A DNA stretch of 64,000 bases from Neoceratodus forsteri (GCA_016271365.2 CM057452.1:829528001-829592000); one strand, 5' to 3'; numbered from the stretch's first letter, positions 1 through 10,200 are shown. Notes: generated by a model from the letters alone, not told the origin. A program made the numbers and translations.

Positions 1-1218
1 TAGTGATAGTGTGGACCCCCCCCCCCCGGACATCTCCTCTATTCTTTTCCATGTCTCCCTTTAAAATCTACTGCAGTAGTGCTTGTTTCTTCCTTAATTC
101 TTTTATTCTGTAATTCATCTTTCTACTATAATAGGGTTGGCCTCCTATTATAGTAACTTTCTCTTATCTGTCCTCTCTGTTTTCCTTTTGTCCATGAGGT
201 GGGGTATAAATAAGGTTTAAGTGAGAGCATTATTGGCATATAATGTAATCAGACAATCCTAATATAATCACAATTGCAATAAGGTAATAGTTTATTTCAT
301 AGTACATTCCTTAGAGTTTCCTGCCTGGTAAAAAGATGGAAGAACCCCCCCTCCTTTTTGTCTCTTGTTTTGTACGCTTGATTTTGGATTAAAAGCATCC
401 CACGGGAGGACGGGTTGCGATGTAGGGAACAATAGTAAGCGAGTGGGGCTGCGGTTTGTTAATCGAGTGCTTTATAATTAGTAAATAAGAGTCTGTTGTT
501 CCCCCTCCATCCCTTCACGCTATTTGAAAAATAAAATGTATGATTACTTTTATATGAAGACTTTAGTAATGCCCCTGTATAACCGTTTAGCTGAAAGAAA
601 ATGCTCTTACGATTGGAAGGCAGTCCCTGGGCATTCGCTCCTTTTTCCTTCGGAGCTGAAAAGAGCTCTGTGGAGGACTAGGACATACGCTCACTTTTCT
701 CGCTCCCTTGCATCAGAGAAAGTATAGTAGACAGTGCGCTTTCAGTTTAAGCAGCGATTCTGTATTCCCAGTATAAAAACAAAGCCGAGGTGCAAAGTGA
801 CTGTCTTAATGTAGCAATAGACTAATACATTTATCCTTTAGGTACAAATGCCCCCCTTTGTTTGTGGACAGTAAACTCCATTTGTTATAAAAATTAAAAC
901 TCAAACTGCTAAAGGGATATTAAAGAAATGTATAGTAATGTAAGGAATGGGTCAGACTAAGTACAACAAAATATACCCCATAGTTTAAAAGTACCCGGAT
1001 GCATTGTTAAGGAAGGAATCTTAGCAACAAGTGTATAAGGCAATTCATCCTGTCCTTCTTGTTTGTTCTTTATTTTTTTTCTTTTTGGTTTTGCTTTACA
1101 TACCAGATCCATCCTAATAAAGGGTGATGTCTCATGAGTAGCTAACACTTATAGGCAGGAATCCTTAGGGACCAACCGCCCCTTCTTTCTCTACTTTTTT
1201 AGCATGTTTCTATGGAGG
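1..1218. other. No gene recognised; unassigned flank
   Basis: I see no reading frame, repeat boundary or RNA gene that I can support here. A C-run lies near 16-27. The stretch around 400-720 has more CpG dinucleotides than its surroundings and holds a 67-codon frame on the plus strand at 524-727 with no recognisable motif; that frame is short enough to arise by chance. Nothing ties this stretch to the element that begins just downstream. Confidence 0.4.
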
Positions 1219-1451
1219 TGTTACATAAGAGGGGGTGGAGTCAGGATGTTAAGTGACCCTTAACTATGCATTTAAAATGTTATGTATTTTCTAAAAGGTT
1301 GGACTTATTTAAAAATGAATAGTTAATGAATATTAATAAAAATAATCTGTTGGACTCTGATACTGCCCAAATTCATGTATTAGTGCAGTTTATTTTATTG
1401 TATTAGTGATAGGGGCAGATCAGGTGTCTTATGATGTCATCAAGTAGGCAG

Positions 1452-1458
1452 TATAAAA
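1452..1458 (+). promoter_or_regulatory. LTR TATA box
   Basis: TATAAAA sits inside the putative 5' LTR, about 167 bases upstream of an AATAAA signal. This is the arrangement expected of U3 promoter followed by R. It would drive the genomic transcript of the Gypsy element. Confidence 0.5.
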
Positions 1459-1618
1459 TGATTGGAAATCATCAATTCTTCAGATAGGTTTTGGACACAG
1501 AGGATGGTGGTCCTGTTGGTCATATAGGATCACTCTGTGGTACATTTGTTCTTTAAGAACTGTGGAATTTATTTTCTTGTGTTTTACAAAATAATACTTT
1601 GATTTAATTTGATCCTAA

Positions 1619-1624
1619 AATAAA
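1619..1624 (+). promoter_or_regulatory. LTR polyadenylation signal
   Basis: AATAAA lies 80 bases before the inferred LTR end. In a retrotransposon LTR this signal acts in the 3' copy to end the transcript in R; in this 5' copy it simply marks the R region. Confidence 0.45.
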
Positions 1625-1706
1625 TCCATTTCAACACACTAAGATAGTGTGTTCCAGCAACTAAATCATGTTCTGTGTTGTCACTGGAATCCCACCCTCC
1701 GACAGT

Positions 1707-1725
1707 TGGTGTCAGAGGTGGGATT
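1707..1725 (+). other. Primer-binding site, tRNA-Leu-like
   Basis: The sequence TGGTGTCAGAGGTGGGATT begins with TGG, complementary to a CCA tail, and continues as the complement of the 3' end of a vertebrate tRNA-Leu (remembered consensus TGGTGTCAGGAGTGGGATT), differing at two adjacent bases. It lies two bases after the ACA end of the LTR, which is where minus-strand priming takes place in Ty3/Gypsy elements. The tRNA identity rests on memory of the tRNA-Leu acceptor and T arm. Confidence 0.6.
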
Positions 1726-1787
1726 TCTGGCATCCATAGCTTACTAGCGGGAGGCCAGATGGTACCAGCCTTGGTATCAGTGACAAC

Positions 1788-2830
1788 ATGGCATCTGCAA
1801 TGGATCAAAAAGTGGGAGCTGTCACACGTTCACAGGCAGAGCAGAGGGAGGAACCCTTGTATGCTGGACTTCCTGATATCAGACAGAAAACCACTAAAGA
1901 GGTACCAGTGAAAAAAGAAGAAGATGAAGGACGACAAGAAACTCTCCCAGGCAATGGGGAGCTTCCACCAAGAGATATAAATGATCTTCTCCATAGGTTG
2001 GCCGTACGACAAATGGAGATCGAACGGCAGAGAGACGCTGATGCCCAAGAGAGAGACCAGGATAGGAGAAGGCAAGATGCCTGGTGGGTTGAGACATTAC
2101 AATTGTTACAGCAGCTGGGTGTGGGACATGGAGCTGGAGGTGGGAACACCTCCAATAATCCTAAAGATATAAAACTGTCACACATGTTACTCACGGATGA
2201 TATAGAGGCCTATTTGACTACGTTTGAATGGGTAGCCAAGGCATGTGATTGGCCAGCCCAACAATGGGTTGTGAGACTGGCCCCCTATCTTTTGGGAAAG
2301 GCCCAGTTGGCATACAGTAATATGGACCCACAGTTGGCGGATGATTATGACTTGGTAAAGCAGGAAATCCTGAAAAGGTATGATATTAATGCGGAAACAT
2401 ACCGACAAAGGTTTCGAGCCTTGAAACACCAGCCTCAAAATCCTCCAAGAGAGACATATGTAAGACTATGTGAACTTTGTTTAAAGTGGATTGTACCAGA
2501 GGGAAATCAAGAACGGACACTATTGAAATGTTTGTCTTGGAACAGTTTTTACAGATCTTGCCAACTGACGTACAGATTTGGATTAAAGAACATAATCCAG
2601 AGTCAGCAGAGATGGCTGTTACCTTAGCTGAGGACTTTTTAGCTGCCCATCGACCATATAAGAGAGGAAGAACTCATGTATATGAATCTAGCACAAAACC
2701 TACAGGGGTAAGACATCCTCAGACTGTACCATCAAAAACTTATGAACTTGATAAGGGAAAATTATCTTTATCTATGAATAAAATCTGTCATAATTGTCAG
2801 GGTAAGGGACATATTGCTAGATTTTGTCCT
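1788..2830 (+). pseudogene. gag: gag: SCAN-like capsid plus CCHC zinc knuckle, frameshifted
   Basis: The frame opens at 1788 and reads about 240 residues: an acidic and glutamine-rich N-terminal part, then a helical capsid region. The part encoded at 2404-2510 (with RQRFRALKHQ and LCELCLKWI) and, after a one-base frame change near 2510-2520, the part at 2522-2640 (FVLEQFLQILP and HNPESAEMAV) closely resemble the SCAN domain of vertebrate zinc-finger proteins (typically LLVLEQFLTILP and HPESGEEAV). A single zinc knuckle, CHNCQGKGHIARFC, is at 2786-2827. Gag would form the particle and bind RNA. Published work derives SCAN from the capsid of GMR1-like Gypsy elements, which fits the gene order found here. 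Confidence 0.75.
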
Positions 2831-2869
2831 TCTAGAAAACCAGAGAAAGCTCACCTAGCCTTATTGAAT

Positions 2870-3180
2870 GCAACCTATTTAACTACCATAGTACAGATAC
2901 AAGGCCAAAAGGTGTTAGGTTTGATAGATTCTGGGAGTAAAAATACTTTAATTAGAAAAGATTTAGTACTAAATGGGGCTGGGGACCTCCTGTACAGGTG
3001 GATTGTGTTCATGGAGATAGCCATCAATACCCCACATTTAAAGTACCACTTCAGATCAATGGGTTAGAGTCCTTGGTTACAGCTGGATTAGTCCCAAGTC
3101 TACCAGTACCAGTAGTGATAGGCCATGATTTCCCTGGCTTTTCCTCTCTGATATTAAATCATAACCCTGGTATGACAGCT
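2870..3180 (+). pseudogene. Retroviral-type aspartic protease, frameshifted
   Basis: The protease begins right after the zinc knuckle in the same frame. The active-site loop reads LIDSGSKNTLI at about 2921-2950, so the usual DTG is DSG, a conservative variant. The frame changes near 2980-2995, and the rest of the domain, ending in the flap and VVIGHDFPGF-type C-terminal motif, continues in the frame opening at 2998. It would cut the Gag-Pol precursor. The frame change makes this copy inactive. Confidence 0.65.
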
Positions 3181-3399
3181 ATGACAACTAGAGCACAAAG
3201 TAAAAAAGATGTGCTACTTGGGGAGTTATTCCCATTTGATAGGGAAGTATATGGGGCCCCTGGGAAAACTAGGAAGTCAGGAAAGGAAAAGAAAAAAATA
3301 CAGGAGAAATGGAAACAAGCTACATATAAGGTTCCTGAAAAGACATCACAGATATATGTTAAATTGGATATGGCAAAACAACAACAAAATGATGTAACA

Positions 3400-4576
3400 T
3401 TAAAACCTTTTTTTCAGCAGGTGGGCCAATGGGAGACACCAGGAGTACCTCAAATGCAGATTATAAATAATTTGTTGTATTGTATATGTAGAAACCCAAG
3501 CACTGGAGAGACGGTGGAACAATTATTAGTTCCCCAGTGCTATAGGCTGGACATATTGGTACTAGGTCATGATGTACCCTGGTCCAGACATACAGGAAGG
3601 GACAAAACTACCAGTAGGATTCTACAAAGATTCTTTTGGCCTGGTATACATCAAGACATAGCCCAATATTGCCAGTCGTGTCCTGAATGTCAACTCATTG
3701 CTCAAAAGAAAAAGACAGACGTGGTACCCTTATTACCCCTTCCATTAGTAATGACCCCATTTGAAAGGATAGGTATGGATGTTGTGGGACCCCTTGATAA
3801 GAGCAGTAAAGGTAATAGGTTTATTTTGGTAGTTTGTGACTACGCCACAAAATATCCTGAGGCAATACCAATGAGATCGGTGATCACCACTCGGATAGCA
3901 GAAGAATTAGTTAAACTATTTAGTCGGGTGGGAATTCCTAAGGAAATTGTAAACAGATAGAGGGACAAACTTCAATGCAGAATTACTAAAGGAGTTATAT
4001 AGATTATTGGGAATAGTGGCTATAAGAGCATCTCCTTATCACCCTCAAACGGATGGGTTACTGGAACGGTATAATCAAACTCTGAAACAAATGCTAATGA
4101 AGTTTGTAAATGATGAGGGAAAAGAATGGGATAAGTATCTACCCTTTCTGTTGTTTGCATACAGAGAGGTTCCCCAGGCCTCTACTGGATACTCTCCCTT
4201 CTCACTGCTATATGGTAGAAATCCCAGAGGGATATTGGACATAGTCAAAGAATGTTGGGAAGAGGGGAAATATTTAAAATCTCCTGGCCTAGCCCAGTAT
4301 ATGAGGCAACTAAAACAAAGATTGATTTCATTTGCCCAGAAGGCCTATGAAACAGGAATTGAAGCTCAAAAGGACCAGAAAAGTAATTATGATAAAGGAA
4401 CCAACTTAAACAAACAGTTTTTGGTAGGAGATAAGGTATTATTGTTGTTACCATCCTCCACTCATAAATTATTTATGAAATGGCAGGGACCTTATATAAT
4501 ACTTTGCCAAACAGGGACGGTGACTTATGAAATAAGTATAGCTGATAGAAAAGAAAAAACAAAAATCTATTATTAA
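3400..4576 (+). pseudogene. Integrase (HHCC, DDE core, GPY module), placed before RT
   Basis: The N-terminal zinc-binding region is at 3565-3690, with a histidine pair in the stretch around GHDVPWSRHTG and the cysteine pair CPEC. The catalytic core starts at about 3760 with GMDVVGP (first Asp). The frame changes by one base near 3950-3958, just ahead of the second catalytic Asp, and continues from there; the catalytic Glu lies in LLERYNQ near 4064. A C-terminal GPY/F-like module (KWQGPY) is at about 4480. The domain order inside the protein is normal; only its position relative to RT is unusual. It would insert the cDNA into the genome. Confidence 0.8.
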
Positions 4577-4589
4577 TTTATTGAAGAAA

Positions 4590-5460
4590 TGGCATGAAAG
4601 ATCTGTGACAGACCTTCAGTTGTTTGTAATGCCTGATGAAAAACAGACTGAAATGAATTTAGTTTATGGGCGCCTAGAAGAAGTAAAAGGGGTAGAAGCA
4701 ATCACTATAAATCCAGATTTGACAGGACAACAATAAATGGAATTACAGAGTTTAGTTAAAAAATGTGCAAACATGTTCACTAGTACCCCGGGCCTAGCAA
4801 AAGGGGTAGAACATAAAATTCAGACATCTGCTAGGCCGATCAGGAAGAAGCCGTATCGTTCCCTAAGAGAAGTAAACTTCTGGTACAAAAGGAAATCCAA
4901 AATCTGAGAGAAATGGGGATTATTGAACCTTCTCATAGTCCTTGGGGATCCCCTGTTGTAATAGTGCCAAAAAGGGAGGGAGGTATCAGGCTGTGTCTAG
5001 ATTTTCGAGGGGTAAATCAGGTCTCCTAATTTGATGCCTATCTGATGCCACAAATAGATGAGATTATTGATAAAGTGAGAAATGCCAAATATATTTCAAC
5101 TTTGTACCTAACTAAAGGATTTTGGCAAATCCCATTAGCAGAAGAGTCAAAAGAAAAAACAGCCTTTAGCACTAGTATGGGCTTATTTCAAGTTAAGACT
5201 ATGCTTTTGGCCTTCATGGAGCCCCCACAACATTCCAACAATTTATGGGCCAGGTATTGGCACCACATATCAGTTATTGTGCAGCCTACCTGGATGATAT
5301 TGTTGTATTCAGTCCAGATTGGGAAGCTCACATGAACCACCTAGAGGCAGTAATTAACTCTCTCCAACAAGTGGGCATGACTATTAACCCTACAAAGTGT
5401 ACATTGGCAAAAGGTAAAATTCGATATTTAGGTTTCCTTTAGGGAACAGACTTATTAAGC
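4590..5460 (+). pseudogene. Reverse transcriptase, broken
   Basis: Pieces in more than one frame encode a Ty3/Gypsy RT: the fingers region with GIIEPSHSPWGSPVV (about 4918-4962), the LDFRG motif near 5000, GFWQIPL near 5120 and the catalytic box YLDDIVVFS at 5287-5313. Two or more stops and frame changes interrupt it, including ones near 4736, 4905 and 5025. The Asp pair of the YLDD box is intact. It follows integrase, the reverse of the standard Gypsy order. Confidence 0.75.
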
Positions 5461-6100
5461 CAGAGGTTAGTAAGATAGAGGCTGTTGCAAATTGTCCTGT
5501 ACCTAATACCAAAAAGCAAGTTAGATCATTTCTGGGATTAGCCGGTTATTACAGGAGATTCATACCACATTTTGCAACAATTGCTACCCCACTTACAGAC
5601 CTCACCAAAAAGAAATTTAGTAACCAGGTTAAATGGACCCTGAAATGTGAACAAGCATTTCTTCAAATTAAAGCAGCATTATGCTCTTCTCCAGTATTAC
5701 GCAGACCCAATTTTCAGTATCCATTTGATGTATATTCAGATGCCTCGCGTACTGGTATTGGGGCAGTACTTAGCCAAACCATAAAAAGGGGAGAAGCATC
5801 CTGTGGTATACATTTCAAGGAAACTTCATGACAGAGAACAAAAATATTTAACTATAGAACAAGAGTGTTTAGCTGCAAAATGGGCAATAGAAACCCTTCA
5901 ATTTTATTTATGGTGAGCACCTTTTAATCTAATTACAGACCATAATCACTTTTGTTTCCTTTCACAAATGAAAGACAAGAATACCAGAGTCATGAGGTGG
6001 TACCTGGCCCTGCAACCATATAAATTTACAGTACAACATAGGGCCAGAAAAAAACATGTCATTGTGGAATTTCTTTCCAGATATGGTGCTGACAGCAACA
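5461..6100 (+). pseudogene. RT connection and RNase H, broken
   Basis: The connection region reads FLGLAGYYRRFIPHF near 5530, typical of Gypsy elements. RNase H begins with VYSDASRTGIGAVLSQ at about 5731 (first Asp), continues with IEQECLAAKWAI near 5857 (Glu) and TDHNHF near 5937 (second Asp), with frame changes between. The last block before the end normally carries an Asp in an ADxLSR-type motif, but here it reads VEFLSR near 6065, so that residue is lost. It is the last coding domain of the element. Confidence 0.65.
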
Positions 6101-6131
6101 GCAACACAAAGGATGTCAGTCAGTCAGTGTA

Positions 6132-7195
6132 AATAGAAAGAGAAAGAAGAGAAAGACACCACAGGGTAAATGAATAAAAGTGGTAACCTTTGGTCACCTT
6201 GTGCCTAGTAAAATCCCTCTTCAAAGCTCCTGCTGTTTTGTGAATTCACTCCATTAGCCTTTTAATGCAGTTCATTGACTGCTTCTGAATTCACTGCTGC
6301 CTCATTAATTGTGTTGGTTCTTAACCCTGAACTGAGTATAGCCCAGCATGGCCATTCTAAACTCTGTGACTGAACTGTACTCCCTCAGTTCATGTTACAA
6401 TTGCTGAGACAATCTGCCAGATCAGTACTCCAGTTGCTTGTGAAACTGTCTGGTCTGCCAGTAGCAGCTATAGCTGGGCTGCTGGGGACAGGGCTGGCTG
6501 GTTCAAGTCAGGGAGCAGCACTGTGATGTAGAATGTGAGGAGTTGTTTGGAGTCTGCTGGATCTGTGGGACCTGGGTCTGATACTTTGTGCAATTTGTCA
6601 TGTGTTGTATGAATTTGTTTTATGGTTTTGTTGCTTGACTGTCAAAATTGCACAATGATGTGCTTAATCAGGAAAAAGCAGAACCACAGACTCACCCAGC
6701 ATATTTCAAATACCTTTTATTTACAAGGTATCTGGCCAATCTTATTATAGAAACCATTTCATGGCCCAGCTGGTCACTTTCTCAAGGTAAGTGGTCCTAT
6801 AAATAAATTAGTTAATACACTGCAAATAATATAACTTAATAGTAAGTCAATCTACAATAAATTAATATTTTTCTTATTCTTTTTACTACAGGTTACCACT
6901 AAATTGCGGTAAATCTCCATCATGCATCTTTAGCCAAAGTTCCAAATGTTTCTTAAAATGCAGTGCTCATTATCATGCCTGTAATATATGATGCATTTAA
7001 GATGGAATGAACCAATGAAATAAAAATAGAGAATAACATATATTACTATATTATGCATAAATTAAAAAGTTGCAATGTAATATTGTAATATGTACCAGAT
7101 TGTTTTATGTTATATATAGTCCACATGTTACAGAATCATTTTTATTTAGTTGGACTGAAACAGAACCTAAGGCTTAAATGATATCTATCTGTCTA
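6132..7195. other. Unassigned stretch; 3' LTR expected but not seen
   Basis: No coding segment or known repeat is recognised. A 3' LTR matching 1219-1704 would be expected here, but neither its TATA block nor its ACA end with the preceding sequence is found. The stretch at 6160-6660 has a more even base composition than the AT-rich sequence after 6790. Confidence 0.35.
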
Positions 7196-7350
7196 TGATA
7201 TGACATTGCCTGACTGAAGGTATCATATTTATCTTCATGAGAGGCTAATGATATGCTATCTCAAGAGTGGCAAAGCCACTCATGGCATATCTTAATAACA
7301 TTGACCTTGAATGAAGATAAATATTATATTGTCAGTCAAGATATGTCATG
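7196..7350. repeat. Imperfect inverted repeat (hairpin), arms about 75 bp
   Basis: The left arm (7196-7271) and right arm (7275-7350) are imperfect reverse complements centred on GAGTGGC-AAA-GCCACTC at 7265-7281. Matching outer blocks include TATGACAT near 7198 against ATGTCATG near 7342, and TTTATCTTCAT near 7228 against ATGAAGATAAA near 7311. It could be a small foldback or MITE-like element. No target duplication was confirmed. Confidence 0.65.
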
Positions 7351-7619
7351 TTCAGTTTATCCAGACATATGTTTTGGGAAAATATGATTGGGAATGCATA
7401 AAGAAGTGCATGTGACTTTAAAATGCAAGACTAACTTTCAGCTTCTTTTGCAGTTACAGTTACAGTACTTGTTTGGGAGTGGTTTACAAGATTTGCTATT
7501 ACTTTTGTTTAACTCAGTGAGCCCTATACCTTTACATTATGGACAGGACATAATGAAAAAGTTTGATGTACATTTCTTTTGTTTTTGCTTTTTTGGGGGC
7601 ATTTGTTAGTTGAAAAGGT

Positions 7620-8170
7620 GAAAACAATGGAATTGTCTGCCTTTTTTCCTGATTATAAAAAAAAAACTATAAATGAAAGCACTCATCTTGTAGATATGTT
7701 TGTGCTGAACAACTTTTGTGCTCACAGTACCATGCTATTACTTTTTGTTTTAAAGTCATTCACATTTGTACACAGAAAACATTAAAAAAAATTAATTTTC
7801 TGCATTTATTTTATTATAAAAGGTACAGTATCTATAAATGAAACACCTCTCATTTGGTAGATACTTTTGTGCTAAACAATTTTTGGGATCACAGTACATT
7901 GCCATTATTTTTTAATTGTTTGTTTGCTTGTTTTAAAGTTATTTGGATTTGTTTGTCGAACAGTGAAAACATTGAATTTCTGTTTTTTTTGTTGTTATTT
8001 ATTATAAAAAAACTAAACATTATCTATAAATGAAACACCACTCATTTTGTAGATAGTTTTATGCTAAAAAACTTTTGTACTCACAATACCCATGTCATAA
8101 GTTTTCATTTTAATGTTATTCTCATGTATTCATCGCAACAGTGGAATAAAATGAATTGTCTGCCTTACTT
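7620..8170. repeat. Three diverged tandem copies of a 155-190 bp unit
   Basis: Each unit carries, in the same order, a GTGAAAACA/ACATTGAATT-type block, a T-rich stretch, CTATAAATGAAA, CAC(C)TCATnTnGTAGAT, TTGTGCTnAACAA and CACAGTAC. The CTATAAATGAAA block recurs near 7667, 7831 and 8024. The units differ by small indels and substitutions, so the array is not young. AT content is high. No protein is implied; the plus-strand frames through it are chance. Confidence 0.7.
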
Positions 8171-8530
8171 GCTGATTCTACTTCACTGACTTCAGTGCTA
8201 CACTTGGCTACTGTGATGGCATTAGTGTTGTGAAGGCTGCATTCTGATTGGTTTAGTATGCATTGTGACATACCCTACTTTGTAAGATAATATCATCTTG
8301 CTGTGTTGGGTCACGTTAACACTTTTTTTTAACTCGACTTTATTGTGAAACTTTGCAGCATTACAGGTTATGCAACCACAGTGACAGTAAACATACAGTA
8401 CATAACTTTTACAGCCCATATATAGATCTTATAAAAGACCCACTAAGTGGCCTAAGTATAAGTCCTTTTGTGGAGCTTGTTAGTAACATTACAACCTTGA
8501 ATAAAGGGTATGGCATCTTTTGTTTATTAT
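8171..8530. other. Unassigned AT-rich stretch
   Basis: Nothing recognisable. It lies between the tandem array and the tail of a minus-strand LINE. Confidence 0.35.
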
Positions 8531-9020
8531 TTTTGTATTTATTTATTGTATAAACAGATTTACAACCATTGATCCAGAGGCTCGTTTACAAAGGTACCTC
8601 GTCACAGAGAAGACATACAGAGTCAACATACCTACAGAATATAATCATACAGAATAACATAGTTTTACATAATTGCTTGAACACAAAGAGTAATTAAAAA
8701 ACATTTCAGAATTGACAGGTTTGGTACCAGCAGGTACTGACAGTGGAAAGGGAGGCCATGGGGCAGTGGGGGTGGGTGGGGTGAGGGTGAGTTCAGCCCA
8801 GAGGGCTACGTCAATAGTGTTTTGAAAGCAGCAGAGCATCTGTTAGCAACAGGTGCAGCAGCGAATGTTGAACAATAGGTTCTGTAGGGCAGTTTTGAAG
8901 GGGGCAATTTTGGTGGTGTTGGAAATGGCTGTGGGGAGTGAGTTGAACCAGAACAAGGCTCTGTAGCTGAATGACCTCTGTGCCCGGATGGTCCTAGTTC
9001 TGGGTACTAGTAGGGTGATC
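8531..9020 (-). mobile_element. 5'-truncated LINE 3' end (Rex1-like family), minus strand
   Basis: Read on the minus strand, 9020 to about 8850 encodes a LINE ORF2 C-terminus with RSFSYRALFWFNSLP, followed by a non-coding tail with CTTTGTAAACGAGCCTCTGG and an AATAAATAAATA end at 8535-8548. The same tail motif (CTTTGTAAAAGAGCCTCTGG) ends the plus-strand fragment at 47.7 kb, so both belong to one family. Only the last part of the element is present, as is usual for target-primed reverse transcription. Confidence 0.65.
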
Positions 9021-9259
9021 TTGTAATACTAGACTTCCTCACAAACCATAAAACCTTTTACACATAATAATGGGTAAGGTAACTCAACAAACAAAAAAAT
9101 ATCCAAAATGGCAGAACTGAAGTGACAACTTGTGTTTGTATACTTATTCTTCAACCATGACACCCACTTTGATAAAGGCCAGATCCCTCCCTTTGTTTAC
9201 CTCTTTATACTTACTCCTCCCATCTCCTACCTCTCCCAGCATTGCCCAGAGTGCATACA

Positions 9260-9960
9260 TTGCTCTACCTCTCTCAGAATCATTGGTAACTCTGCAGCCG
9301 CATCTCTGTCAGAGGTTGGTGCTCTATTTTCATTCCCCTATTATCCCAAATGGTCCACAGTTCTAAGTGCTTTTCCAGAAGAAGGCCCAGTTTAGCCATT
9401 ATTCATTCCATTCTCCAAATGTTTTCTATTCTTTTCAGCCATGAATCAAATGAAGGGGATGCAGCCTTTAGCCAATTTGCTGTAATCTCCTTCAATGTGG
9501 TCATACACAAATGCCTGATGAGATTCTGTTGCTGTAGATTACCCAGTTGTTAACCTTTACCCCTAGATTTAAGTGCTTGAACTCAAATGGGATGTCTATA
9601 GCCCATACTTTCTTTAGCTCACTATGTACTCAGGACCAAAATTGGGAAATCTTGTGACACACCCAAAAAATATGGTCATGAGTGCCAGCAGGTGTTTGTG
9701 TTACCAGGTTTAAAGTACTGAGTGATAGATGGAATGTGGAAAAATCTTATTGCACATTTCCATCGAAATCCTCTCCAGCCTGGAGATGCAGTGACTTGCC
9801 ACCATTTTTCCCATAGCCATTTCCAGTCAGTATCAATGATAGGAGACCCAGCCTCCACCTCCCACCATTACCTAACCATATCAATTCTGGAAATTCAGAT
9901 CCTAGTAACATTTTGTATGCTTCTGAAATTATTATGTTCTCCCATCATTTTTTCTTGTTA
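9260..9960 (-). mobile_element. L1/Tx1-like LINE ORF2 C-terminal fragment, minus strand
   Basis: Minus-strand translation in three frames gives the C-terminal region of an L1-type ORF2: a tryptophan-rich block WKWLWEKWWQV, a GFRWKCAIRFFHIP block, the beginning of the Cys/His region (CWHS), then KEITANWLKAASPSFDSW and a final helical block with EKHLELWTIW. L1-clade proteins end with this sort of W-rich and Cys/His region. Frame changes near 9540-9680 and 9400 show decay. Assignment to L1 or Tx1 is from the pattern only. Confidence 0.55.
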
Positions 9961-9979
9961 TTTATCTTAACACATATGT

Positions 9980-9980
<1 letters not shown>

Positions 9981-10039
<59 letters not shown>

Positions 10040-10040
10040 A
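9981..10040. repeat. (TG)(TA)n(GA)n compound microsatellite
   Basis: A GTGTG start passes into about 20 TA units (9987-10026) and then GA units to 10039. Confidence 0.95.
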
Positions 10041-10047
10041 TAAATAT

Positions 10048-10200
10048 CTGACAGGTAAGACTCAGAAATAACAAAATACCTCTATTGAGGAATTGAACAA
10101 GCCATAAAGCCATGTGCTCAAAGTGTGAGTGGCCTTTCTGAGCTTGTTCAACATCAAGATGCTAATATTTCAAGAACATCTGAGACTTACCAGTGAGACA
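10048..10200. repeat. Imperfect inverted repeat, arms about 60 bp
   Basis: The left end (ACAGGTAAGACTCAG at 10051) and right end (CTGAGACTTACCAGTGAGACA, 10180-10200) are imperfect reverse complements. The inner blocks AATTGAACAAGCC (left) and GAGCTTGTTCAACATC (right) also pair. Size and shape match the hairpin at 7196-7350, but the sequence differs. It is probably a small non-autonomous foldback element. Confidence 0.5.

Larger units (their letters stand above)
1219..1704 (+). repeat. 5' LTR of GMR1-type Gypsy element (start uncertain)
   Basis: The segment behaves as an LTR because it contains a TATA box (1452), a polyadenylation signal (1619) and ends in ACA two bases before a tRNA primer-binding site. 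The left edge is ambiguous: TGTT occurs at 1219 and again at 1247, and both fit the usual TG...CA ends. No second copy could be found downstream of the element, so the boundaries cannot be fixed by LTR-LTR comparison. Confidence 0.55.
1219..6131 (+). mobile_element. Ty3/Gypsy retrotransposon with GMR1-type order (gag-PR-IN-RT-RH), decayed
   Basis: One plus-strand element carries, in order, an LTR, primer site, capsid, zinc knuckle, protease, integrase, reverse transcriptase and RNase H. In ordinary Ty3/Gypsy elements integrase follows RNase H; integrase ahead of RT is the copia-like order described for the GMR1 group of deuterostome Gypsy elements. All domains are on one strand with no visible break between them, so the order is not obviously due to rearrangement. 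Several frame changes and in-frame stops show that the copy is dead. No 3' LTR is seen after about 6131, where a purine-rich stretch (6124-6154) may be the polypurine tract followed by unrelated sequence. Confidence 0.8.

Noticed and set aside
524..727. 67-codon plus-strand frame as a small gene
   Set aside because: No motif, no signal or context, and length expected by chance.
1805..2194. 129-codon minus-strand frame opposite gag
   Set aside because: It is a shadow of the gag frame on the other strand; no features of its own.
9130..9553. Plus-strand frames of 67-87 codons
   Set aside because: Opposite to the L1-like fragment read on the minus strand, so they are shadows.
9981..10040. TA-rich tract as a promoter or origin
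   Set aside because: Simple microsatellite.
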